A program made the translations under genes and the position numbers. Shown piece after piece: positions 42,588 to 55,800 of a DNA stretch of 64,000 nucleotides (positions are counted from its first letter, which is position 1; every line of letters starts with the position of its first letter). Below the pieces are notes generated by a model, which saw only the letters and a list, made by a program, of their open reading frames with translations, made no database searches and had not been told where the DNA came from. The stretch lies in assembly GCA_028752905.1 (NCBI GenBank), contig JAQNBH010000015.1, positions 18,456,110 to 18,520,109 of the forward strand, written 5' to 3'. The DNA comes from Cladorhizidae sp. MBARI D1340-BT2 (Eukaryota > Porifera > Demospongiae > Poecilosclerida > Cladorhizidae).

Positions 42588-45500
42588 GTAAATTCTATAA
42601 TTGCTCAATGGGGTTTTCACTTCAGATGGTTTGATTACTGTTTAGCTGTTGCTGATGCCATTCGTACCAGTCTCGGCCCTCGTGGGATGGATAAGATGAT
42701 CCAGAGTGCTAATGGAGATGTTACTATCACTAATGATGGAGCGACTATCTTAAAACAGATATCAGTACTCCACCCAATCGCCAGAATGGTGAGGTTACAA
42801 AATGCTTAGTGTCTCTAGTTGTAAAACTGTAAGTTGCCATTTGGTCTTAAGGCTGGTTCACAGTTTGACGCTCAGCCATCGTTACGTATCGTCCTATCGT
42901 AACGTATCGTATTGTGAACCAGCAACGTCATGACGATACGATACGATAGGATGATACGATACGATACGATGGAATAGGATCTGGTTCTATTCGAGCGTCA
43001 AGCGTCCGACCAATCGGAATGCTGGCAAGCGGAAGGTCACGTGAAAGACTGACCTTCACTAGATGAACGAGAAGTTGATTGAGGCTGTGCGCAAATATCC
43101 CTGCTTGTGGCAGGTCTCTTCTGCGATATACAAGGAGTTGAGGCTGAAGGAAAATGCTTGGATTCAAGTGGTTATGGAAGCAAGATCAGATAGTTACCTT
43201 AGGATGATGCAATTTAGCTACCATGGTCAAATTGTCTTCGCTACTAGAAGAAGAAGAAGAACTGTCACAGCTAGAGCTACTAGATGAACTCGAGGAACTA
43301 TCGCAGCTAGAACTACTAGATGAACTCAGGAAGAAACTCATCTTCGCGATCGGTCAACAACTACTATCATAATAATAATAATAATAATAATTATTATTAT
43401 TATAATAATCACGTGAGCACCTTGTCAAAACTCGCCAATCGAACGCTATATTGTGAACCAGATACGATAGAATGATACGATACGATACTATAGGACGATA
43501 CATTACGATGGGCGAGCGTCATATTGTGAACCCGGCTTTAGAGGTCTTACAACTGTGGAGACCATTACCAACATTTATAGTGATAACGGTGGAAATATTT
43601 TGCTAAGTTTACCCTTTGACTAACGACAGTATTAAAGCGTGGCAATACTGTAAATTGGTTTTGATCAGATCCAGGCAATATCAAGCAGAGCTATATGGAG
43701 CTAGAAACATGGAGACATCCTAACTGATCTCCACTAATACTTTTGCAAATTACCATGGGAAAGTGGGCGTGTAATAATCTTACTGTTTATATGGTCTTTA
43801 TAGACCTTGATCAACAATTCAATTTTCTGTCAATAATATGGCGTGTCATGTTGGCCTTTGTTATGGGCTGTAGCTTGTGGAGTTGTCCAAGGCACAGGAT
43901 ATAGAGGCAGGTGATGGCACAACTACTGTCGTCATCCTGGCCGGGAGCTTGTTGAATGCTAGCCAGGGTCTCCTTGCCAAAGGTATACAAGTTCCTTCCC
44001 CTTCCTCCCTCCCCCTTCCTCCCTCCCCCTTCCTCCCTCCCCCTTCCTCCCTCCCCCTTCCTCCCTCCCCCTCTCTCCCTCCCCCTCTCTCCCTCCCCCT
44101 TTCTCCCTCCCCCTTTCTCCCTCCCTCCCTCCCTCCGAACAATATTGTTTGCAAGTGATGTTTTTTGTTCTAATGGTACTTCTTTTACCTTGTGTGAGTG
44201 AGTTGTGCACTTGTCAGTAGTGAGGAGTGCCCCTGTGTGAGAAGTGCCCCTGTGTGAGGAGTTCCCCCTGTGTCCCCTGTGTGAGGAGTTCCCCCTGTGC
44301 CCTGTATGAGGAGTTCCCCCTGTGGTGAGGAGTTCCCCCTGTGTCCCCTGTGTGAGGAGTTCCCCCTGTGTGAGGAGTTCCCGAGTGCCCCTGTGGGAGG
44401 AATGATCCTGTGTGACGAGTGCCCATGTGTGACGAGTGTCCCTGTGGGAGGAGTGCCTTGTATGTTGGTGACCTTGTATGTTGGTGACCTTGTATGTTGG
44501 TGATCTTGTATGTTGGTGACCTTGTATGTTGGTGACCTTGTATGTTGGTGACCTCGTATGTTGGTGACCTCGTATGTTGGTGACCTCGTATGTTGGTGAC
44601 CTCGTATGTTGGTGACCTCGTATGTTGGTGACCTTGTATGTTGGTGACCTTGTATGTTGGTGACCTTGTATGTTGGTGACCTTGTATGTTGGTGACCTTG
44701 TATGTTGGTGACCTTGTATGTTGGTGACCTTGTATGTTGGTGACCTTGTATGTTGGTGACCTTGTATGTTGGTGACCTTGTATGTTTGTGACCATGTATG
44801 TTGGTGACCTTGTATGTTGGTGACCTTGTATGTTGGTGACCATGTATGTTGGTGACCTTGTATGTTGGTGACCTTGTATGTATGAGTTTATTTTATTTTA
44901 TTTTTTATATATTTGCAAGTTGTTGGTCCTGTGTGATTCAGGCCTTTATTAAGTTTTGGACAGAAGCATCAGATGGTTTTATACCTTCCTTCTCTAAGGC
45001 ATCCATCCTACCACTATATCCGAGTCATTCCAAAAAGCTTTGGATAAGGCTCTGAACGTGCTGACAAACATGTCAACTTCTATCACACTCTCTGACAGAG
45101 AGTCTCTCCTGAAGAGCGCCACCACCTCTCTCTGTTCTAAGGTTAGTGGTGGTTGTTTGCAAGGTTTCTTCCTCTTGTCTCTCCCCCCTCTCACCTGGCT
45201 CTTTCACTAGGTGCACACTAATTGCTAGAATATACATCTCTGCCACTCATTACACAAGCACAGCCAAACGAGGAAGCAACAATATTGGTCAAAAAGAAGT
45301 GGACAAGACTGTATTGAAGTAGACAATAACCAGTTAGATGACCCTTTACCATGAAAAACAACGCTGTATTTCTTCGAATGGTTACCATGGATACAAAATA
45401 AGCAGGTGTCCCGGTGGAGTGGACACAACTGGAGGGTGTACCCAATTTATCTCGATTACCTGGTTGCTGGGTGTGCACTACACATGGGTGCGCACCAGCG

Positions 45501-48500
45501 CACTGACTCCTCCCAGTCACTGTTTATAGCTAGTTCGTGTCAAACAAATGCTCACACACCTACACATGCACCTACACACGCACCTACACACACACCTACA
45601 CACACACACCTACACGCGCACCTACACACGCACCTACACACACACCTACACACACACCTACACACACACCTACACACACCTACACACACCTACACACACC
45701 TACACACGCACCTACACACGCACCTACACACACACCTACACACACACCTACACACGCACCTACACACGCACCTACACATGCACCTACACATGCACCTACA
45801 CACGCACCTACACACGCACCTACACACGCACCTACACACGCACCTACACACGCACCTACACACACACACCTACACCCACAAACCTACACCCATACACACA
45901 CATACCTACACACACACTTACACACACACTTACACACACTTACACACACACCTACACACACACCTACACACACACCTACACACACACCCATACACACACC
46001 CATACACGCACCTACACACACCTACACACACACCTACACACACACCTACACACACACCTACACACACACCTACACACACACCTACACACACACCTACACA
46101 CACACCTACGCACACACCTACACACACACCTACACACACACCTACACACACACATACATACACACATACAACATACAACATACATACCTACACGCATACA
46201 CACACATACATACCTACACACACACACACACACATGGCATGGAGTGAAAATAAGAACAGCTGCACTAGCCAAGTTTGCTAGTCCTCGAGGATCTACTAGC
46301 AGTTTGTAGGTTACCTGCTCCTCTTTTGTTGTCGCCATTAAGGTCAGAGAAAGTGTCGCCGGGCTTTCTAGCTCACAGTAAGCCATGCAGTTTCTGGTGC
46401 TGCTTCAGTTGCCATGTCACTGACTTCACTGCCATCAGTCGCCACTGACTCCTCATGGAACTTGGCACATGCGTGAAGTGAATGCCCTCTGAGAACACAT
46501 TTGGAGGGCAACCGCTTTCATTCGGGCTTCGTAAATTCGACCAACGGTCTTTGAGGGTGAATGCTATTAAGAGAGCGATAAATAACCATTCGATGAAATG
46601 TGTTATACCTATCCACACCTATCCAACTAGATTTTTCCAACCTTTTGGCCGTACACCAATCTTAATACATGTATGCACAACCTATTAGGGAGACCCTGTC
46701 TTCTGGCCTGCTTGAAGCTTTTGACTTGCTTCTCTCTGCAATGAAGGAGTGCTTTTGAGGCAGCAGTTTCCACCAGTTTCATCGATATTGAAAACTTTAT
46801 CCAAAGGAATAGCCATCTGCCCTCATCCTTTGAGGCCAGCTCAATCTGAAATGAATCTACTGCAGAATCTGCTGACAATGACTCCTCGAAGAGAAATGCC
46901 TCCCATTCCACCTCTAGAAGTGAAGTTCGTAAGCCATCAAGAGCTAGTCACACTCCGATTCCATGTCTAGAAGTGAAGTTCTCAAGCCATCAAGAGGTAG
47001 TCGCACTCCGATTCCACGTCTAGAAAGGGCTAGGGCTAAAGTGAAGTTCGTAAGCCATTCAGAGCTAGTCACACTCCGATTCCACGTCTACTTCTAAGCC
47101 ATCCAGAGCTAGTCACACTCCGATTCCACGTCTACTTCTAAGCCATCCAGAGCTAGTCACACTCCGATTCCACGTCTAGAAGTCAAGCTCGTAAGCTATC
47201 CAGAGCTAGTCCAAAATGACGTGGACACTACCTTCCGTATAGATGGAAGGGAAGAGTTCTAAAGCTTTCTCCTTAGCACCTTTAGAACGCTGTTGTGTGG
47301 ACCACATGTAGCACACCTTTTCCAGCTCCTCAAATCTGCTTCTCTACGATGCATCTCTTCTTTCTTTTGCAAAGAAAGATAGCTGCTCACAGATGCGTAC
47401 TTCTCTACCTCTTCCATGTGGCACCAACTGCAGACTTCAGAACCTCATGGATGTCAGTAGCCAATTGATGGGGCTCACCTTCCTGTATCTCGTCGATAAT
47501 CTTGAGCTTCCGATCAAGCATGATGACATATCATATGCTTTCTGTTTTGCCACTATCACGAGGTAATGGGCCATGTTGACTGCCTTGATGTAACATCTTC
47601 CCGATAGACTGAGAACCCCGGAGCTTTGTCGACCGGATAAGCAAAGTTCCACTGTATATATATGTACAAGACAAGTGTTTTATGGTTTGCAGAAGCACTC
47701 TTATATTGGTTTGAACCCTATTTAAAATGGCGGACAAATAACAACTACTTTATATACCTCAAATATATAGATCATGAGATATATATATATATAGATCATG
47801 AGATATATATATATATATAGATCATGCGATATATATATATATATAGATCATGAGATATATATATATATAGATCATGAGATATATATATATATATAGATCA
47901 TGAGATATATATATATATATAGATCATGAGATATATATATATATATAGATCATGAGATATATATTTATATATAGATCATGAGATATATATTTAAGGGAGG
48001 CTTTTACCATTTCTGGGGTGGTCGACACAACTTGTCATAACTTTTTTCCCCTTTCTCAATGCAGGTGAATTTTTATCAAGATGTAGTGTATTGAATGTGA
48101 TTTCTTTTGATATGCTCAGATTTTGCATATCTACTACCTAGGTGAAGTTATGGATCCCACCTCAGTATCAGGGCAAATATTCTAACTAATGGCCACTTAG
48201 TCCTAACCACTTCCCCACTTAGGAAGTGCTTAGAGTGATCATAGAAGTGGGCTAAAAAGATCATTAGCAAAACAACTGATTTTTAAGAGAGGTCAACCTG
48301 AAGTTCTAAACATGGTATGTATATCCATATGCATACACCTCCACCATGGATGGACTTAACATGTTTTAGCCATTAACTTTATAGAGCAGGGAAAGGACTT
48401 TCAAATGATATATTAAAATCTTGTTTACATTAAAAATTGAGCAAGTTAGAATATTTCCAGATTCGGAAAACAGTGATTTTCAGGAGAAGCCATGAAAAGT

Positions 48501-49803
48501 GGGTGTTTTTTTTGTATTTTTTGGTAAAAATCGAAATGATGACGGTTGCCTGACAGGATGTGCATGATGACAGCACAGGGCTGCGTGGTAACTATGGTAA
48601 TTGGAAGCTTACTGAGAGCTTCATTTAGAGTCCTTTTCCAGACTTCTATCATGAACGGTTAGGGAGATACGCTTACCTTTGGCAGGAGCGCCGTCTTCAA
48701 GATTCAAACGGTATTTTGTATAGAGCTTGATAATGTGAAATAGCATGCACAAAAAGGTGCATAACTTCATAATGGAGCATTGAAATGCTCTGAAACTTGA
48801 AACATAACAACTACATGCATCAAGGTATAGAATAAAAGTGTTTTTTTTAAATCATGAAAAAAATGGTAAAAACCTAAAACCCCATTTTGGCGGCAACTTC
48901 TGTGTGTTATAAATGCTGACTTCAGCCATGTTTTAACCCCCAAAACATTTTGAGCATGCCCAACCTTCGTGAGGGACCCCAAAACCATAAAAACTGAATT
49001 TCATTTTCAAGGCCTTGTATTATCTACTTTTCTCCCTGCACATAACTTGCACAATTCTTATCTGTCCATCGTAATTTTACTACCAGAAGACTCCACACAA
49101 GATGTCCCATGCATTGCTAATATGTTTCCTACTGTCAACCGAGCCAAAACACATATGACAATTGGTAAAGATCGTCAGCATTATAAACATAAAATCACTT
49201 AAGTGGTTAACAGCACAGTCAGACCCAACAAAACGATGTAACTATTTATGCTCATGTGTCATGTATATACAGGCACATGTCTCTACTTTAGTAATAGTCA
49301 CGGTAAATAATAATATCTATGATTGGTTAGTTCTGGTGTTACACTGAGTAACATCTTTTAGGAGGCTGCTTGACTATATACAAAAATAATAATAATAAAG
49401 TTAAAAAAAGTATTAAAAAAATGAAACAAAGAATTTACCAATGCAAACAACAAATCTTGATGATTTAGAACAGCTCATTAAAAAAGTATTAAATGGGACA
49501 TCTCCCTTTCATTAAGGGAGGGGGGGGGGGGGGGACATGCAAGGGGGAAGCAATCTGTATAGGCTGATTGAGACTATTTGCATGGTTTGTATTATTTTGT
49601 TGTTGCTTATAGCTCTTTTTTGAGGAGAGCTAACTTTATCACAGTTCATTTGATGTTCACTTCACATTGTGATGTGTCCCTGCTATATAGAGGCAGAAGT
49701 TGGGTGGATGGATTATAGGATTGAGCAGATGAACCAATCAGGCGTCTTGCATCCTCCCCACTTTTATTCATGTTTAAGGGGAATTATACACTAATTTTAA
49801 AAA

Positions 49804-49839
<36 letters not shown>

Positions 49840-52800
49840 GGCAAACTTCAAGCATGTTGTTGTAAATTCAAGTATACCAGCTTTGAGGCGGCAGCTCCTC
49901 TTGATATTTTGAACACTAAAGTCCTCGGAACTGTGAACGAGCCCGAACTGCAACTGTGAACAAGCCTGAACTCCAACTGTGGACGAGCCTGAACTCCAAC
50001 TGTGAACAAGCCTGAACTCCAACTGTGAACAAGCCTGAACTCCAACTGTGGACGAGCCTGAACTCCAACTGTGAACAAGCCTGAACTCCAACTGTGAACG
50101 AGCCTGAACTCCAACTGTGAACGAGCCTGAACTCCAACTGTGAACGAGTCTGAACTCCAACTGTGAACAAGCCTGAACTCCAACTGTGGACGAGCCTGAA
50201 CTCCAACTGTGGACGAGCCTGAACTCCAACTGTGGACGAGCCTGAACTCCAACTGTGGACGAGCCTGAACTCCAACTGTGAACAAGCCTGAACTCCAACT
50301 GTGAACAAGCCTGAACTCCAACTATGAACGAGCCTGAACTCCCAACTGTGAACGAGCCTGAACTCCAACTGTGAACTTTAAAAAAAAATACCTTTTTTGA
50401 CTCTTCAACAAAATGTATTTTTAGATAATTTTTCCTCTCTTTTCCCTCCTCCTTCCCTCCATTTCCTTGTTTTTTATAGTTGGGCAGCCTCTCACAAGAA
50501 GCTGCTCAGGATAACTCCCGAGAACTAACAAATCGTAGAGTGTGTATTACTGAAGTATACACACGTGCCTATGTATTCATATGCACACAGATAGATACCC
50601 ACATTGTAACTAGTGGTTACCTGGTTTTGCTGAAGGTCTATTGTTACAAGAAGCTTATGAGGAAGCCAACGAATACACAAGCATTGTAAGCAGTTACCAG
50701 GTTTTTTGTTGAAGGTCTGTTCTGTTCATGTTAACTATTGTCACAAGAGTAAGCTTCAGAGGAAACCACTTCCCTGTAGCAAAAACGTGCAGCTTCTTCC
50801 TGACTCGGCTGAGCTAGACTCTGTATTGCAAGCACACTAGCGCGTTTATTTTGTGGACGATCGTTTCCTTTTTGGGTTTACTGAATCGAGAAATCGATTA
50901 GGCATTGCAGTGCTATTTGGAGATGTTATGGCAGTGATATTTGGACCGATCGTATGCAGATATGTGTGGAAAAAATTAGAATCAACCAAATTTCACCTTT
51001 TGTTGACTTTTTGGGTGTGTGTGATAGTTTACTATCTTGGCACGTAATTGAGCTAAAGCTAAAATTGGTCGAAACCACAGCTTAGGATACCAAGAAACTG
51101 CCATGGTGAATTTTAGCCCAGATATCCAACCATTAAAATAAAATAAATCTGTGTCCACCATTTTAAAATAGGGGTCAAACCAGTGCATGGAGTGCTACAC
51201 CTTTCCCCAATTTATATGCGCTCACTTTAACCCTCTCGTGCTCACTCACTTAACCCCTACTTCTCCCCCCCCCCTTGGGTGTTCTCCTCAGGTGGTCTCC
51301 CAGTATTCGAACCAGCTCTCCCCTCTCTCGGTGGACGCTGTTCTGAAGGTGATTGATCCTGCCACTGCAACCAACGTAGACCTCAAGGACATAAAGATTG
51401 TGAAGAAATTAGGGTAAGTAGATATTCAGGGGGGCGGGGGGAATATCACCTCCTTCCCCTGTAAGAAACCTGGCTTGATTGTGTCAAAAGTGGAGAGTTT
51501 GAGTGACCATGGGTGCATTGTTATCTCTGCCATTTGGTATACCTAACAAGGGTTTTGTACGGCAAGGTTGAGGGGTTAGTGCAGATGTGGAGTAGAGGAT
51601 TACAATGACCTTCTCAATAATCGACTTGAATTTTACTCTCCCGACGTTTCGACAGATGCTCTAGCCGTCAAGAATAATATTCCTGATTGAAGTCTAGAGT
51701 GTCTAGTCGAAACGTCAAGCGAGTAAATTTCAAGTTGATTATTGGGAAGGTCATTGCAAGTTCGTTAGGTCAACTGAGAGTTGATTGTGAGTTTATTTTA
51801 GAGGACGTCATTTTGTATGTCAAGGTTGTGGAGTTGGTGCAGAGGAGAGTAGAGGACCTCATCGTGTCCGAGCTGGGACTGGGGTCAATGTTTGTAATGC
51901 GACATGTCGGGACAGTCTCCTCGCCACTTTGGGTTGGCCCTCGGCGCTCCTGGCAGCTGCTTTGGCACTCAGAATTGAGTGAGGTTGCAGGCATCCTTTT
52001 TCTCCTGCTCAGCTCTTCACATCGTAATCGTCATGGCACCATGCCATCGAGAATTAGCCGTAGTGGGAAGCAGCTCCTTCCACGGGGACAAGGAGAGGTG
52101 GAGGTTGGACAAAAATGTTTTCCGTGAGCTGATGCAGCTATATACCACAATGAAAATCTGAGCTCAACAACACGAGTGTGAGGTGCTTCTCTAGACCATG
52201 TTGGGTGGAGTGGGCAAGGAAGTCAGCGGCAAAGCTCTAGTTCTGGACGTGTCTAAATACTAGCTGCTACAAACTGCCATTGCTGTGGGTGTGGAGTAGA
52301 ATATTTAAAATTACTTTTCTCTGCACTGCTTTAACAAACACACGAACAAACAAATGGGTTATATTGAAGTAAACAAACTGTACCCATGTAGACCACACCC
52401 AGTTAGACGACCCTTTACCATTTATGATCATATGCACGATCACTTCTCTGGTTACTATATTGGTGAACAAGATTTTAAATGGTAAAAGGTCGTCTGGTTG
52501 TGACCTTACATGGGTACGTACAGCTTTGTTTTTCAATATAGAGGTCGTGCCACTTGGCTCCGTAGCTTGGGTCTGTGTCACAGGTAGTGTTGTCATGACC
52601 GTGACTTTGCTTCACCCGGCAATAACCACCCAACACCCTGGGAAATGTTGGATCTGTTACGTGTTGTGAGCACTATGGTTGCACACAACATCAAAGGCTA
52701 GCTGCTGATCGTGCCATGCTTTCATATGACCTTCACTGTGTGTGGCCACTCAGCCTTTGCCTGTGTGACCACATCCTATTACCTTTTGTGGCTGTATGAC

Positions 52801-55800
52801 TACTAAACCTTGTAACTACCCAACCTCTATCTTGTTTGACCATCGACCCTTTACCTTGCGTGACTATCCTACTCTTGTGTGCTCTTAAACTTCCCCCCCT
52901 TATTTTAGATCATCCCTTCTCCCAGCTTATCTCTTGCTGTTCACATTCTCATTTTCTTCCAACTTTTGCCTTCCTTCTCTTAACTTTTCCATCATCCTTT
53001 GTTTCTCCCTCCTCACCCACCTGCCATCCTTTCCCTCCCCCTCCCTCACCTCCTCACCCACCCGCCATCCTTTCCTTCCCCCTTCTTCGTCCTCTTAGTA
53101 ATTGAGTGTGTAATTTGCAAGTATCCAGCAGGCCATGAAGGATTACCACTTCATTTCAGGCCTTTCCTGAAACCTTGCTAGAGTGAGACTCTTCAGAGGC
53201 TGTGACAGTTTGATTCTCATGATAACTTACACTCAACAAATCATGGGGAATAGATCAGAGCCAACATTCCTAATGTGCAGTTCTTTTACGAGAGAGTGTT
53301 ACCCTGTGTGACCACCACTTACCTTGTTTGACCACCTTACCAAGTTTTATTATTGTCCCTTGCCTTGTTTGACCACCCCTTACCCTGCTTGACCACCCTG
53401 CTTGACCACCCTGCTTGACCACCCTGCTTGACCACCCTGCTTGACCACCCTGCTTGACCACCCTGCTTGGCCACCCTGCTTGACCACCCTGCTTGACCAC
53501 CCTGCTTGACCACCCTGCTTGATCACCCCTTACCTGGCTCAAGCATCCCTTACACTGTTTTCCCACCCCTTACCCCATTTCCCCACCCCTACCCTGTCCC
53601 CCCTACCCTGTTTTCCCACCCCTTACCCCATTTCTCACCCCTTACCCTGTTTGACTACCCCTTGCCCTGTTTTTCTCACCCCTTACCCGGTTTGACCAAC
53701 CCTTACCCGGTTTGACCAACCCTTACCCACCCTGTATTTTGTATGCATAAAACCTTACAGTGGTACAGTGGAAGACACAGAGCTGGTGGAAGGCCTAGTG
53801 CTGGACCAAAAAGCTTCCCATTTTGCTGGCGGCATTACGAGGGTGGAAAAGGCAAAAGTAGGACTGATACAGTTTTGTATATCTCCTCCCAAAACTGACG
53901 TGAGTTTTTGGTGTTTGGCCTAAAGAATAATCTGATGGATAAGTTGGTTGATTAAAATGTGAATTATGAAGTTTCTGTGTGCACGGGTTGACTTGGGCGT
54001 GGTTTAATTGCAAAAATGGGTGTAGTTGGAAGTGTGCAAATGTGATAATTCCTTCAGATTATATCAACCTTTGACTGAATCTAGACTGAATCTAGTTAGA
54101 TTGGGTGTGGTTTAGTTGGGGAAATGGGTGGAGTTAGAAATGTGTGAATACCGTATAGGCTGTCCAATCCACGATTGGATAGCACCAATGAAGCAGCTTC
54201 CAAATCAAGACACAGACCTGCGGGTGGCCCAACAAGTGAGCTTATTGGTGTGTACACGCACACACAGACCCATTGACCTATTGAAGTCCACAGGTAAGGC
54301 AGGACACCTGCTGGAGTTAAACGTACAAGTGCTTGTGTGTGTGTGCATGTTTGGGATGGAGACGATTCACAGAAATAGATGAACTTTTGAGGGGATGGAG
54401 GGTGGGGGAGAAGAGAGGTGAGGGAGGGTTGTTGTTGTTGTTTTGCTAGTTCTTCGTGCCGGCTTGTGCCAGTGATTGCTCAACTGTTGTTGTAAAAATA
54501 ATTAGAACTCTGAACTTTTGGTTTGAGAGATTACAGATATGTTTCTCCTCGTTTTATGTTTGTTTGCGTATGGAGAAAATGGTGGCCAATCGCGATTGTT
54601 GCCTTGACTGCTTCTATTAAGTCAATTATTCTTGTTTCTAGAGTTGCTTCTGCTTGAGAAGGTTACTTAGACACCTGTTCTTGCTGGAGACCACTGTGAT
54701 GCTTCTGCCTGAGAAGGTTAGTCAGACACATGTTCTTGCTGGAGACCAATGTGATGCTTCTGCCTCCAATGTGATGCTTCTGCCTGAGAAGGCTACTCAG
54801 ACATCTGTTCTTGCTGGAGACCACTGGAATCTCCTCGCCTTTGAGAAGGGAGATGCTGATGGATGGATTTCGTTGTTGTCTGCTAGTTGCATGGGTTCGA
54901 TGTAGCTTGACTTACTTCAATGGGACCTATTCCTCTCTACCAAATTACACCGCTTATTATATTGATGTTCTAAACTATATCAGTTGAGTATTCGTGAGAG
55001 AAGGGGTTATAGCTATAAATACATCGAGCAAAAAAAATATATATTATAGATCACAGTGAAATGCAGGGTCAAATGTGGTCGAAGAATTTCTCGCTCATCT
55101 CATCTTCTGTTAGTTACTTGTTCTGTTCTGGCAAGGGGACCCGAAACTGATCGTGTTTCAATTGGAACGCCGAAATTGTAACCGATCGGTCGCGGGGCCC
55201 CTCCCCTCCCACATGTTGGGGACGATAACTGATTTGTTAATTAACCGACCAATTAGATGGAGAACCAGGTGATTGTGTCTGACTACTCCCAAATGGACAG
55301 GATCTTGCGAGAAGAGAGACAGTACCTTCTCAACATCTGTAAGAAGATCAAGAAAGCTGGCTGCAATGTCCTTCTGGTCCAGAAGTCTATCCTGAGGTAA
55401 GTAGCACATGCTAACCACACGAGTATCACATGATTATCTGCCCTTTGCACAAGCTTTGAACTGAGGTAGCACATGCTAGTCATGTGAATATCACATGATT
55501 GTAATAATAATAATACTAATAAAAAGCCCAAAGCCATTTGACCTGATTGACAGTGGGTGTGGCCACAACCCTTTCAAGTGACCTGTATGTTGTCGTTTGT
55601 TTTCATTTTGGTAAAGCTGTTGGTAATCTGATCACATTTCTTGAATACTGTTGGTAATCTGATGAGGATGCTAAGCAGAGCTGCTTGTTGCTATATGTGC
55701 TTGTATGGGGTCTGTGGTTGTGTTTGTCTGGGGTCTCTGTGTGGTGTGCTTGTGTGTGTGAAGATGCATATGATATTTGTGTTTCTCTGATGTCCACAAC

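Noticed and set aside
44214..44843. 209-codon minus-strand frame with [15 protein letters not shown] repeats
   Set aside because: Translation of the 16-bp array; no domain, inside a CCT4 intron.
45547..46235. Overlapping open frames of 236-291 codons rich in Thr/His/Pro
   Set aside because: They come only from a stop-free CACACCTA-type repeat in CCT4 intron 4; no splice sites, no conserved residues.
49774..50368. Three overlapping minus-strand open frames (150-174 codons)
   Set aside because: Produced by the 23-bp minisatellite, which lacks stops in all frames.
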